Below, piece after piece: positions 51,701 to 63,250 of a DNA stretch of 64,000 nt. The notes beneath the pieces were generated by a model, which ran no database searches, was not told the DNA's origin, and saw only the letters and a program-made list of their open reading frames with translations. The stretch lies in NCBI GenBank assembly GCA_018389105.1, contig JACATO010000086.1:1145501-1209500 (forward strand). Reading direction: 5' to 3'. This DNA is from Nautilus pompilius (lineage: Eukaryota > Mollusca > Cephalopoda > Nautilida > Nautilidae). Each line of letters opens with the position of its first letter. The stretch's first letter is position 1. Made by a program: the position numbers and the translations under genes.

Positions 51701-54700
51701 AAACAGTAAGTAAATATCATAAATATAAGTGTGTTTATTGCTGGCACAGACATATCAATGCGAGGAAGACTAGTAAACTGCAAATGTTTCAAACTGAGAT
51801 GACTGATTTTTATTTAGAATCTGTAAATGCAATAATCAAGGATCAGCAAAACATTCCAAGAGGTGACGAGCATTTATTGGGAATTATTAAGAATGCAGAC
51901 ACATGGGCATCTTTTGATAGTCATCTGGGGCTGAAGTGGGAGGTGGCAGCAATTAGAACCAATACATTAATTACATATGTTACTGATGAACCCATGTAAA
52001 TGTTGTTGAAAATAAATTAAAATAAAGTGATAGCAAGTGAAATGTTTACAAACAGCAAAGATTTTTTTTTTGTAAAAAGAAAACAAAAAAAAAAGCTGTC
52101 AACAAATTAAGTAAAACTGGCTATTATTTTTTTTTCTTTCAGAATATCAGACAATAGGAATTCTAAATCCTTCATTCCTATTTATTGCATTATTGCAAAC
52201 AAAATAAAAGATAGATTTAGACTATTTTGTCAGCTTTTGTGTTGCTAACTAGCTATCTGACTGATCTGGGGACAGGCTGTAGTCGATCCACAGCTAGGGT
52301 GTGTTGCAAATGAAGATTTGGAGTAATCATCACTAACACCCTGATGTTAGGAGGACATTATGGCTACCTTATATAGATTACCTCTCAAATGCATGGAATG
52401 CAACCCCCCCAACCCCAAACATAAGAGACTTTGACATGTATAGGTGAAGATCTGTCTTTGAAGAGGGTAAAATGTCACTGTCATGATCATAAACCAAACA
52501 TTTTCTCAGCAACTCCTGGAAAAAAATGCAATGTAGGTGTTGATGAATGAAGTTTGGTTTCTTTTCTTTGAACCAAATTTAACTTTTAGTGAAAAGCCAA
52601 AGCAGTAAGAGCACACAATGAGATAATTCAAAATTTGTTTTGAACAATAAAATTTATCAAATGGCATACAAAATTTAAGAGGTTGGCACACCATGAATTA
52701 GAACAAGATTGCCAGTTTAAAACAACAATTATTATTATCAGAAACAAGAGAAATCTGGATTCCCCCCACCTTTCTTCTGCTCCCTACAGTAGACATATAC
52801 AACACAGCTGGTTTAATGTTAATTTTCGTTCAGTTTTGCGATCTACCAAAGCTGTTTAGAGAAGATCACTGAGTTAGCTTTGCCTGCTGCAAACCATTTT
52901 AAACTATCAAACAGGACAACGTTTTAGGTACTCAAGAATCTCACTAGAAGCTTTCTACAGAAAAAATTCAATAGAGTAGGCTGAACACTGACTTCTTAAG
53001 TTATTCGCAATTAGTGGGTTTAATTTCTACCAACCTACCTACATGCCCTAAATCGATAATGTTCATGTTTAGTCCAGTGTAACTTCATGTGCTTCTTTCC
53101 ATCTTTTGCATTCCAAACGTATCCACAATTGTCTTTTGAGATGGTCACAACCTGAAAATACAAATGACGAAAAAGTTTTCTTTTAGTTGAAGAGAGAGGA
53201 GACATACTCTATTTCTCCATTCCTCTAAGTCTCTAATACTACACACACACAACCACCCATTCATGTCTCAACCTCCCTCCATGTCTATCACTTGCTATAT
53301 ATATATATATATATAATCAGAAAGGGAATTGTAGAGAAGATAGCTGCTGCCAAAACAGATTTTAAAGCAACAAAAATTACCCAGTTCAAATAAAGATAAT
53401 AGAAATATCTTTTTAAAAAAAGGAGGGGGCTGCAACTGCAGTTTTTATCAAGAGCCTGCATGACCTCTATTAGTAAAAGCAAAGAAAAATATATAAAATC
53501 AAAATGTCTTATTGAACATTTCTTGACCCTTTAAAGAAATACCAGGAGAGAGAGAGATATTAGTTTAAATCAAACATCTCACTTTTTAAACACACACACT
53601 GCAGGCAAATGCTTGTTAAAACAAAAAAAAAACAGAAAGAAAGAAAGTTTGTTCTTTCTCTGGGAACTAAAGTGAAAGTAAACATCAAACCTACATGATT
53701 TCCAGTAGGACTGACAGCAATATCGTCAATGTCTGCTGTGTGCGCCTTTACTTTAAACACATTCACCACATCTTGATGCTGGTAAGAAACAGAAATGAAA
53801 CCAGACTTCATCAGTAAACAGCAATCTCCAGCTGATTTTCTTTCTTGTTATGTATAAGATTCATAAGAGTGACCATTAAGAACAAACTGACTTCATTTGT
53901 TCATGGTAACTAATAAAAATTACGTCTGAAGTTCTTAGCACTAACATTAAATAGTAATCTTGGACTGTACTAATTAAGCAAAAACAAAAGAAAAATAAAA
54001 AATTGTTTTGGTAGAAAAAAGACAATAAAGCACATAGTTCTTTTTACTGTGCAGATCAATACTTTCTACCCTCAAACTCCAGGCTTCAACCTATGAAATG
54101 ATGTCCACCTACATATGACTAAAATACTCTGGAATTCAAAAACGAGTAAAATTTCCCTCATGTCAATCATACTTGCAAGAAAATGATCCATTCCCATCCA
54201 TTTGATTACTGTTAGAAAAATTCCGATGTCAATAAAAAAATTCTAAAAAACCCAGTGTCCGCTATTTACTTTAACAGTGGTTATTAAACCTCTATATACC
54301 ACCTGGGTCACATTTGCATCCATCTACCCTTTAAATAAGTATTACCCAGCACAGGTTGAGCCTGAGGGTCTGTGACATATAGTACCTTCTGTATTAATAC
54401 AGAAATCCTTTATAACAACAAATTCCTATATCACTTCAACCCCACCTATTTTGTACGTCCCGCTCAGAATAAAAAGAAAAAAAAAAAAAAGTACAGTCAG
54501 TTCAACACAAACACTGGCACTTAATACAAAATCTGTCAAGTCAAATTGAGCTCTATCACATTAACTAAACTTCAGACAATCCTCAAATTATACTATCACA
54601 GTAAGATTTAGCATGACTAACAGATAATCACCCTACTGCAATTTTATTTATTTACTTACAAAGTAAAATTCTAGAAAAATACTTTCCTTATTTGAAATAA

Positions 54701-57700
54701 CCACAACTTAATTTCATTTTATGTTCCTGACTCCATGGAAAAATAAAGTAAACAAACAACAATTTTCACTAACATTATTTTAATTATGCTGTTATTTTTA
54801 TTACTGTTTATTTAACTTTTATTTGGGCTGATAAACATTAATTAGCTTATTCAGTACTTTTTTTTTTTAAAGCATATGCTTTGGTTCAAACTGCAATTGG
54901 TAGCCATACATGCAACACCACCAAAATATTCCATATAAATCAATTTAAAAACAAGAAGTTAGTTGGTGTGGCATTTGCAGAAAGCAGAGGGTTAATTTGG
55001 GAATTTCCCTGTCACAGCAGTAGCAGTAACCAATGAGCCTTTGTTTCATGGTTGCTGTCAGCAAGATCTAGTCCTGAGCTTGCATCTGAGACTGCAATAA
55101 TGTTTGCAAGCACACACATTTTGGCAATGTTTAGGCAGCAGTGATGCAGGAGAGCTACAGATTTAGTCAAATAAAAAAAAAAAAAACTATGGAAAACTTA
55201 ATAGCTCGTGGTTGTGGTAATTTCCAGACAAGTTTTGGAGTAAAATCAAAAACACCTGCAAACTGATGTGGTGGTGGTGGTGGCAAGGAAACATAACTAA
55301 AATGTAAGTTCATTAGTTATTATTACTAAGATGATGGGAAATGCTCAAACTAAACATTCTAATTTCTATAAATCAATCTATTAATGCTGTATATAAGCAT
55401 GTGAACTGTTAGAAAATACATACAGGTAAAATTAAGTTTTGCCACACAAGATATGTTCATCAAAATAATCATTTGTGCTTGATGAATTATTTTATTGGCA
55501 AGATTACATAATGGCTACCATTGTATGTAAGTAAGTACATATATGAATGCACTTTCATATTGTATCACAAGTGTAACATTAAACCTGAACTGAAAATCAA
55601 CTAATAACATGAAAAATACAGCAATAAAAAATTTGAAAGCTTTCTTGTTTTGTCAAAAGGATGTTTGAGTTAGCTGATTTTTTTTTTTTAATAAAGAAAT
55701 GAACCTAGTCTGTCAACTTCCAGAAGATAATAAACACACCAACAACACAATAAACAAAATAATGAAATGAATTATATATGTGGTACTAATAGAGAAAAAA
55801 ATTCCAATCTTTTGACTATGGTTTCTCTTACATCAAATAATTGACAAAAGATTCCAAGGGAGATAAATGTTGTCACTTCCTCTCTGACTCACTATTAGTT
55901 TAACTATAATTATTAATGAAAAGTCAGCAGCAGTTTTGCCAAGAAAGAAAGGAAAAAAAAAGACAACAAACTCACTGAAAATTCAATAATTCTGCATATG
56001 ACAAAATATAGTGATAAAAAAAAATGTAAAAAAGTGAAAATTCTCTTCGTTATGTCCTTGACTACAATTCAACCACAAACTCCACGTACTTTCCATGCCC
56101 GTAACATTCCATCTGTGCCACCTGTAAACATCAGTCTTCCATCGGGGCTAAACTGAACCACGTTCTGAAAGCTCTCCTTGGCCTTCAAACCAGTATCAAT
56201 GCTATGCAGCTTCTGGATGTCAAAAGTGACAGTTTTTACAGGACCATTTTTTACCATCTCTGGTTCATCACTCCCCTTCCTTTTACGCAACTTATTAGAA
56301 ACATTTTCTGAGGAGGAAAAAAAAAAAAAAGTAAACAAAATAATCAAATCACCATCTGAAATTTCTTTTCTACTTTTGAAAAAGAAATTGATGTATGTAA
56401 TTTTTCCAAGTGTTCTGTTTAAAATTTGGTTCACTAGGCATAGCAAAAGTTTAAAATGAAAAAAAGTAAAACACTGCATACTGTAAAGATAATTTGAAAA
56501 GAAAAAAGAAAAATACTCTAATAATAGTTCTGAACTAGTATTAATCATGTAAATATCCTTTCTTTTGCCAGAGGATTAAAAAGAGGAAGAAAAGCCTCCA
56601 TACAAGAGCTGCTTCAAAATGTTCAATATAAGTAATGTCTAGGGCTTCAAACATTTTTAAAATTTCAGAAAATGTAATTAAAAAAAAAAAGAATTAAACT
56701 CTTCTGGTGATTGGTATTTATCAAGGGAGAAATATCAGAAAAACTGGTGAAGAACCAACAGAGAGTAAAGCAAAACAAAGCACCAACCTGATTTTTTCTT
56801 TTCAGGTAAAACCACTTTATACTTGAGAGAATATATGTGACATTCATCATCCATGCCCACAGCCAGTGTGTGATTTCTGCCATCATAATAGGTGGCACTA
56901 TTCATGACAGCCTTGGCTTCAGTGTTAAGGCGACAAACACTGTTGGAAACACACTGTTTTTCAGCCATCTTCAAGCAATAAATCTCCTGAAATTGAAAAC
57001 CATTAACAAAATACTGAAAGCATGCTAATAAATGTATATAATTTATTCTGTAATTAAAAATTTGTATTGTTGTTGGTGATAGCTTATGTATCTCATTAAT
57101 TTCAAGGAATTTTAGTATACATTTTTTAAAACCAAGGATAGATTTTGAAATATCCATAAGTAACACAATAGCTCTATGGTCAGTGAGACCACATACTAAT
57201 ATGGGTTATAACGATGGCATTCAGGTGTCAAAGCTACATAGTGTTTGGTAGTGTATCAATGGCATTCATGATGATTCCACATATTTTCACTTTAAGAAAG
57301 CTAAATGACACATGGTGGCAATCTTCAAAAGATTGATATGAAAATACTAAATTATTTATTTGCTATAAAGATTTGATAATTTGTGTTCGATAATCTCAAC
57401 ATTGAAATTGAATTATAAACAGTATAAAGTTAAGATGAAACTGGGATTTCAGTTCTCCTTTAAGAAGTACAACTCAGTCAGTCTCAATACCAAGTTGAAA
57501 ATTTGATTTAATAAACAGTTTATGGAACATGTCTGTTAATCTTAAATACTTCATTATATGACATGCGCATATAGTGTCAAATCAATCTCTATGCATTAAT
57601 TAAACTGCACATTTAAAGATAATGAGCATAAGATGTAAAATATCCATCTTTAATGTACGACAGAATGCATAATATTCAACAGTTATGTTTAAATTTCCCC

Positions 57701-58697
57701 TCATTGATTATCTTAAACATGGCAGCAGACTAAGTGTCCTCAGATTCTGCACTTAATCAGAGTTATTAAATTCGGCTGACACAAACAGAAATTCTGTTTG
57801 CACCAAATGCTGTATATTAATATCAATGAGTTTTAAGAACACTTATTAATGAAAGAGTAAAACATCTATTAGTACAGTATGGCAACTTTCCCGTGTTACA
57901 GGTCACGTTATCATTCTTTGAAGATTGGATATCAGATTAAATAGGCCTACTTTATTTGAAAGAAATTCGTTGTGCAAAAAAAAGAAACCTGTGAAATGTC
58001 ATTAAAATTACCAATCAAAATAATCTCTTCTTCGAGGTTTACCAAAATAAATTCGCATTAAGCATCTTTTTGATAAAATTCTTCGAACTTATTATTAGAA
58101 TTCCTCCCAGGGAAACCATAAGAATTCAGGCTGTTAATAGACACGTATATATTATTGTCGGTGGTGGGGGGGTAACATTAAATTTAATCTTTTATATCCC
58201 AGTTATGACACCCATTTCACATTCATCGTTGCCGGCTGCAGAAGGACCCACAGGGGAAATACCTGCCTGCCTGCCCCTGTATAACCGGGAGCTACTAAAT
58301 ACTGAAAACCCAAGCCACCCTCCTGGCGTTTTATATAGGAAATTCATTACAGGAAATCGAACAAACAAAAAAAAGTGCAGTCAGACTCAAAAAAATAAAA
58401 AAAAGCAGCAAAGGGATGGGGGTCTCTAGATGATTAAACAGCAGTTGAAGCAGCCCCTACTAGGGGGAGGGAGGGGCCGATAAACAGTGCGCGTGTAAAC
58501 ATCGAGTCGGTGACGCATCCATACCAACATTAAATACAACCCTGGAAACAAAACAGACCACATACTATAGCGTTCTCCACTCCTGTTTTAACGGGGCCGC
58601 CTCCCCCAGCCACAACAAAGTGAGTTGCATCCAGGGACCGGATCGTGTACAGCGGGAAGTTCGTCTTCGCCAGCACGACCCCTTTTTGAGGCGCCAT
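45631..58697 (-). CDS. PREB: PREB/SEC12, Sar1 guanine-nucleotide exchange factor (whole gene)
   Basis: Nine coding exons on the minus strand, in transcript order: 58566-58697, 56788-56986, 56090-56307, 53695-53778, 53039-53151, 49870-50043, 48694-48766, 47682-47841, 45631-45716. All have GT/AG borders and continuous phase, giving 1239 nt and 412 residues (human 417). PREB/Sec12 activates the GTPase Sar1 on the ER to start COPII budding. Visible features: N-terminal FPLYTIRSLD and AGGGGPVKTGVEN (the glycine-rich loop corresponding to the K+-binding loop of Sec12), WD40-like blades (FSPDGRLMFTGGTDGMLRAW; AHTADIDDIAVSPTGNH; YRFRACRFGLIEND; IGMISGSVSVYISFSLQ), and a C-terminal membrane anchor. 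No signal peptide; the propeller would face the cytosol. Confidence 0.97.
47682..47841 (-). CDS. PREB: PREB exon 8
   Basis: 160 nt between TTTCTAG and GTAAAA. RLYHVKESHRIFITGVEFMP (human LYYVREAHGIVVTDVAFLP), then the last blade (DFTLLSISPDYTIKIHQEPQ). Confidence 0.94.
48694..48766 (-). CDS. PREB: PREB exon 7
   Basis: 73 nt between ATTTCAG and GTGAGT: DDGTYLGIGMISGSVSVYIS then FSLQ, matching human [20 protein letters not shown]. Confidence 0.95.
49870..50043 (-). CDS. PREB: PREB exon 6
   Basis: 174 nt between TTTTGCAG and GTACCA. FGLIENDPKKFNLYTLNIPS and RAIKPLPCYITKWNAQKYIP parallel human [23 protein letters not shown]. Confidence 0.95.
51628..51999 (+). CDS. Hypothetical intron-embedded open frame
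   Basis: Plus-strand frame from ATG 51628 (MSKPCNISSMLQRQF) to TAA at 51997-51999, about 123 codons, antisense inside a PREB intron. It contains CVYCWHRHINARK and a hydrophilic C-terminal half (EHLLGIIKNADTWASFDSHL). Two AATAAA-like signals follow within 30 bases of the stop. The composition is protein-like but no family is recognised. It could be a retrocopy fragment, a transposon piece or chance. Confidence 0.25.
   Translation: MSKPCNISSMLQRQFKYIGREVHQQTVSKYHKYKCVYCWHRHINARKTSKLQMFQTEMTDFYLESVNAIIKDQQNIPRGDEHLLGIIKNADTWASFDSHLGLKWEVAAIRTNTLITYVTDEPM
53039..53151 (-). CDS. PREB: PREB exon 5
   Basis: 113 nt between TTTTCAG and GTAGGT. VVTISKDNCGYVWNAKDGKK and YRFRAC, a WD blade ending at the conserved YR-ACRFG junction that is split with exon 6. 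Confidence 0.94.
53695..53778 (-). CDS. PREB: PREB exon 4
   Basis: 84 nt between TTACCAG and GTAGGT, phase 0 both sides: HQDVVNVFKVKAHTADIDDI then AVSPTGNH, matching human [24 protein letters not shown]. Confidence 0.93.
54340..54376 (+). repeat. Dispersed repeat, copy B
   Basis: Matches copy A at 44496-44532 at 32 of 37 positions in the same orientation. The upstream CACCTGG match lies about 36 bases farther away than in copy A, suggesting an indel between copies. Confidence 0.6.
56090..56307 (-). CDS. PREB: PREB exon 3
   Basis: 218 nt between CCTCAG and GTACGT. A basic linker (NKLRKRKGSDEPE) is followed by VQTDF-like and FSPDGRLMFTGGTDGMLRAW, a clear WD repeat. The frame remains open into the intron; GTACGT right after TGGAAA is taken as the donor because it joins exon 4 in phase. 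Confidence 0.93.
56788..56986 (-). CDS. PREB: PREB exon 2
   Basis: 199 nt between TTTCAG and GTTGGT. It encodes EIYCLKMAEKQC, AVMNSATYYDGRNH and LAVGMDDECHIYSLKYKV, corresponding to the human ATMNLAL...AAGQDAHCQLLRF region. Confidence 0.93.
58566..58697 (-). CDS. PREB: PREB exon 1: start and glycine-rich loop
   Basis: ATG at 58695-58697, 44 codons, ending ATA|GTATGT in phase 0. It carries NFPLYTIRSLD and VVAGGGGPVKTGVEN, the most conserved N-terminal signature of the family. Confidence 0.95.
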
Positions 58698-59243
58698 ATT
58701 TTGACATGCGTTTCTGCTGAATATGTTTTAGTCGAGCCGCTGCTAAATCAGAAAAAGGAAAATTCACTGATTACTTAGAATATTTAACTTAAATAAATTT
58801 TGTTTTTTAAAAAATAATTTCGAATACTGTTTTTTGTGATTATTAATTTAATTTACACATCTTCAAAAATCGGTGCGGGTTCGTTGATAATGGCTGTCAA
58901 TAAGTTTACGCTGGTCTAAAGGAACGAAAGGAAAGGAGATTTGCCAAAACGCAAACATTAAGTATAATTACTAGAACAAATAATGACTAACTAATATAAT
59001 AAAAAGCAATAGATAATTCTTTTAACATGCATAACTGTAATACACCTTACAATAATGCACACTTTATCGTTCCTAGATTTACTTTTTTCGTTATCACGTT
59101 TCTAATGTTTCCATAGCAACTGTGAATGCTAAAATCTTATTCGACATGTTGTTGTTGAGATATCTTTCTAACCGGTTTTTATACACTTTATAATGTAGAA
59201 ACAAACTAGAAAATATTTTTAATACATTTATATTTACATGAAA
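58698..59243. promoter_or_regulatory. PREB/PPP1R42 divergent promoter region
   Basis: PREB starts leftward at 58697. A candidate non-coding first exon of the rightward gene ends at 59408 with a strong donor. The sequence between has scattered CpG in an AT-rich setting and no coding frame. Shared promoter use is inferred from geometry. Confidence 0.45.
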
Positions 59244-59408
59244 ATGGACAGAATGATGTCAATGATGTTAAAAATGCCACAGAAACATATTATGCCGCTG
59301 CTATTGAGCCCAGTACGACGACAGCTTTTGTCTTTCAGCGAACAATAATCAAACTGAAGACATCCATTTCCCCTACAAAAGAAAGAAAGGGGGAAACATT
59401 AAACATAG
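59244..59408 (+). other. PPP1R42: Candidate 5' UTR exon of PPP1R42 with an upstream ORF
   Basis: It ends AACATAG|GTGAGT, a near-consensus donor. An ATG at 59244 opens 34 codons (MDRMMSMMLKMPQKH...) and stops at 59346-59348 before the donor, so it would be a short upstream ORF. Joining to 60953 is inferred from strand and order only. Confidence 0.35.
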
Positions 59409-60952
59409 GTGAGTGGTTCACTATTGTTTGTTCGGGGTTGGGGCCCTTATCAATGGCTGAGAATTGTTTCGACTGGTGGGTGGTGCGCTCAGTGCTGTTG
59501 TTTTGTCTTCTCCTTTTCACCGATCTTTACGCAGCCCGTTTAACTGTGTAACTTTATTATAGTCCGTATAATAATAATACTCTGCCGAATAGTTAACCCC
59601 CCCTGTTCTTTTGTTATATAGCTACTGAACGAACTCGTGAAACATTGTTTGGTGGATTACAATATTCACACGAAGATTAATACCAATATAAATATGTAAT
59701 GGTAAATACAAGAAGGTAAAGAAAACCAAAGATATGCTGTAACTGCACTTGAAATAGCGATACCTTCCATAAGAAACAGAGACCGTGCAACCAGGACTGT
59801 TACCATCCAGCAGTAGCAGTATTTGATATTTTAAAATCTGCTGATGTATGGTTATTTATATATTGAGTCTTCAGAATGGGGTATCCACATGGCAAATAAT
59901 GTTTAAATCTCTAAATACAAATGTGTATTATAAGTTTTTAATTCAGCAACAGTGAAGTAGACAGTATTATTCCTTAAGGGTATGAAGAGACAGATCTGGA
60001 TGTAGCTATTTCTTTGGATTTAAATTAGAAGTGACATTGTTATGAAGTAGCTAAGTAAATAGACAAAATTTTAGTTATGTTGTGTTGAGATTTTAAGTTT
60101 TAAACTGAGGAAATTATAGTTCTGTTATTGTTAAAGGGGCACCAGTTTTGAGTTATTTACATCTAAAAGTAAATTGGATACTTCTTGATTTTTCATAATA
60201 AAAAAGTGGCTGGTTCATGGAATAGTTTTTCTGATTCTGTAAATATGTTTAAGAATGGATTTGATTGATGAACATTTTGGGTTTATGTGGGTTGCATATA
60301 TATCATAGACCCTATGTTCATAGGCATCCACAGAATTTCTTCCAACAAGGATAAAAATGGCAAAAAATGTCCACAGGATAAATTAAGATAAATTAAATTT
60401 TTATCACTTCCTTCTGGCCCTAAAATTTTCTTTTAATTTATATTGTATTTTCCAATATTGCTACTTTCTTCCCCACCTTTGACCTTCTGATGGGTGAAGT
60501 CAGTCTCCTTATTTCTTGTTCAATTCACCACACCAGTGAGCATGATGAATTTGGTAAAAAATGTCATCATTACAGTATCACTATCAATTTGTCCTTCCCT
60601 GCAGACACCCACACCTATATCCCTTTACATCATATACTCTGCTATCTTCATTTGTAGAAGAGAGGGAAATAAATGTGCTCATGTCCAGCATCCAGAGTAA
60701 TCTTTTGTAACATTTATGGACATGAGTTTATTTGCCGCTGGAATATTTAGGGGCTTTGTGGGGAAAATAGCTATGGGCTTACTTAATACTAAAAAGGTCC
60801 TTGACAAGATCTATACAAGCAAAAATATTACTCTTGCTCTTTTTATCAACATGAGCTTAAGAGAAATATGTTAACTATTATTTAGGAAAAATTCTCACTT
60901 TTACTTTAAGAAAATGGTGTGCCTTTTGTGAATACTTCCAATATTGAAGAAC
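59409..60952. other. Presumed PPP1R42 intron, nothing recognised
   Basis: AT-rich sequence without protein-like frames or clear repeats. Confidence 0.5.
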
Positions 60953-61087
60953 ATGGTGAAGCTAACAGTAGACCTAATTTCACGAGGAACCTCTGGGTAT
61001 GCCAAAAAGAAAAGGGATGAAACTATGCAGCATTATTTGAAGCGACTGACTCACCTGTATTTAGAAAACAAGAACCTTGATTCCATT
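60953..61087 (+). CDS. PPP1R42: PPP1R42 first coding exon (gene runs past the window)
   Basis: ATG at 60953 opens 45 codons ending ATT|GTAAGT in phase 0: MVKLTVDLISRGTSGYAKKK, then RDETMQHYLKRLTHLYLENK and NLDSI. Human PPP1R42 (LRRC67/TLRR) begins MVRLTLDLIAR...KKITHINFSDKNIDAI, so start, spacing and the first leucine-rich strand agree. The protein is a leucine-rich-repeat regulator that binds protein phosphatase 1 and associates with centrosomes and microtubules, best known in testis. No later exon is seen; a transposase pseudogene fills the next 2 kb. Confidence 0.88.
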
Positions 61088-61110
61088 GTAAGTACTTGAA
61101 GAGTTCAAAC

Positions 61111-61354
61111 GCAAAAGTAGACGACTCCATTTTCATTGTTTTATGTAAAAAGGGATTTTTTTGTGCACATTCTTGGTTAAACCTAGACACTCTAAACAGG
61201 GTAATTCTGAATTAGTTTAAATAAAGTAAATAATGCACAACATTTTCAAAATTTAAATTTATTCAAAAAGAAAAAAATGTAAAATTTTGATTTTGTTTGG
61301 TGGCAAAAACAGACTACTCCAAAGTATCTTATTTTTGCAAAAACAGACAACTCC
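61111..61354 (+). repeat. Three 18-bp direct repeats
   Basis: GCAAAARYAGACNACTCC-type copies at 61111-61128, 61303-61320 and 61337-61354; the last two differ at one position and are 34 bp apart. They lie between the PPP1R42 exon and the transposase pseudogene and may be subterminal repeats of that element. Confidence 0.55.
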
Positions 61355-61543
61355 AAAATAATTTTTAACTTCAGAAATTCAAATAAAATGGCAAGTTTAA
61401 TGACTACTAATGCACTGTTTGACCAACAAAAAGATTTCCAATAGATTTCAATAACTCCAAACCAGATTTTAGAATTTCTTATTCCATGCTAAATAAAACT
61501 GGATCATGCGATTGTACTGTTCCACTGTCATTTCCATGAAAGT

Positions 61544-63250
61544 TCAATCCTCATTGCTGCTGTCTTCAAGGTCCTGTCCACCAATGTAAACATTACCCAC
61601 ATTGGCCAAGGCATTCTCATAGAACTCACAGATGTCGACAGCAGCACCGATCTCATCAATCAGTTTCAGGACGTCAGCTTTCTTGACCTGCTTGACACAG
61701 TTGACCATAGGAGCGATAGCTGGCCTGGAATTTTCTCAATTTCTACCTCTCTTGAGAATTGCGTGTTCACAAAATTCACCCCAATAAACCTGTTTGAATC
61801 AAACTTTGTCCAAATTAATGCATAGGACCTTGGCAGCACTGATTTTGAATGAATGCTTGTACTTGAAGTAATCAGCTGCAACTGCCTTGAAGTCACGACG
61901 CCGGGTTTGGATAGAATTTGAATGTACTCTTCAGGAAGTAGAATAGTATTCTTTTTCCTGATGTCTTGCTCTATTCTGCCAAATGCACAATCCGCCGGTA
62001 GAAATCTGTGGCCTTGGACAGGGAATGTGTACTCTATGTTCATTTGCAGAAAATTCTGCTTTCACATTGCACAAAGCATGGCCAAAAGATTGATATTCTT
62101 GTTCTGTCCAAAACATGAGTTGGAAAACAAGTGCAAGTCACAGTGTACCTTAAGGTCAGCTCCTACAACATTCACAAAATAGTGGTACAGTGCTGAAGCC
62201 ACCATGTTGCTGTTCTTGCGGTTTTTGCATTCTAGCCAGACAGATTTGTCATCCCTATTTTGTGGCTGACCTTGGCCACAGTGCTGAACTATGCCAAAAA
62301 CATACAAATACAGTTGTCTTGAGTAGAATGTTTGTTTGATGGGAGATTTTGGTGAGATGAGGTTCTCAATTATGTCGAAACATGTTGTGAATGATGCCTG
62401 AATGTCATTCAACACATCATAAAACTGCCTTGCACGATGCCTATGGAGAATGAACATGGCTGACACATTCCGTTTCTGTTCCTCTGTAATGGATGAGTCC
62501 TTGAGCTGCATCTTGAATTTAAAACACGTACTGCAGTTATCAACAGACAGATGACCAAATGCCAAATTGAAGTCATACACAAACACACTGTAGTACAGTG
62601 CATACGATGGCTTTGTTCCTTAAAAAGCTCATGCATTTTCTTTACGCTTAGGTCTGTTGGTAGATACTTCCTACCTGGGGCACCTCTTTGAGCGTAGTGG
62701 CTTGCACAGCAGGTGAATGTCTTAATGTGTTCTTGAATGGCTTGTCTCCGAGCCCTATTCTGCTCCACATTGCATGCACCTCTGTGATTTTCTTGCCTGG
62801 CAGCAACTTTGGCCAACCAATATTTCGCGATATTTGCCAGCTGATCTTTCTTGACACCTAAAAGATATGAAATAAAAAAGGTTATTAGATAAATTAAAAA
62901 AAAAAAATTGGTCTGGGGGTTAATTATATGACAATAGCAAGCTTTTAAATTAGTGGTGTTAGTGGGGGTAAGTAGGGTTAATGGGGTTGTAACAATGAAA
63001 AAAATTAAATTCATTAAACCCCAGAAATTTTATTATAAAAATTATTACAGCTGCATTAACATAAAACAATAATTATGTGGAGGCTAGGGTACTTTATACA
63101 AACAACTAAAATCCACAGCTGACAGCATTTCTCAATATCTAAAGGAAATTACTGATCAGTCCACTGTGTCTTGGATCAGTGCAGGGGGGGGGGATTATTA
63201 AAAATATATTCACAGGCACAGCTTGGGTAAGTCTGCTCTGTTATACTCAC
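61544..63250 (-). pseudogene. Transposase-like gene, broken
   Basis: The minus-strand order is a 5' part ending LPKVPLRRASSMGIFG before a GTGAGT donor near 63250, then an acceptor at about 62862, GVKKDQLANIAKYWLAKVAA, Cys/His-rich FTCCASHYAQRGAPGRKYLP, VDNCSTCFKFKMQLKD, DLHLFSNSCFGQNKNINLLA, YTFPVQGHRFLPADCAFGRI, and a Lys/Glu-rich end with TGA at 61544-61546. HLFSNSCFGQNKN replaces the expected D(N)CSGQNKN, typical of a widespread invertebrate transposon family with a probable RNase-H fold. Breaks: a frameshift near 62605, an in-frame TGA at 62062-62064, and another frame change between 61.9 and 61.67 kb. Ends and target duplication were not found. Confidence 0.75.

Larger units (their letters stand above)
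45717..58565. other. PREB introns
   Basis: The introns are 45717-47681, 47842-48693, 48767-49869, 50044-53038, 53152-53694, 53779-56089, 56308-56787 and 56987-58565. They are AT-rich with homopolymers, (TA)n at 53296-53315, (GGT)n near 55.27 kb and a dispersed-repeat copy at 54340-54376. The 3-kb intron 50044-53038 has two long plus-strand open frames; the better is listed separately. Nothing else was recognised. Confidence 0.6.

Noticed and set aside
58070-58429. 119-codon plus-strand frame
   Set aside because: Lies in PREB intron 1 with poly-Lys from A-runs; no family signature.
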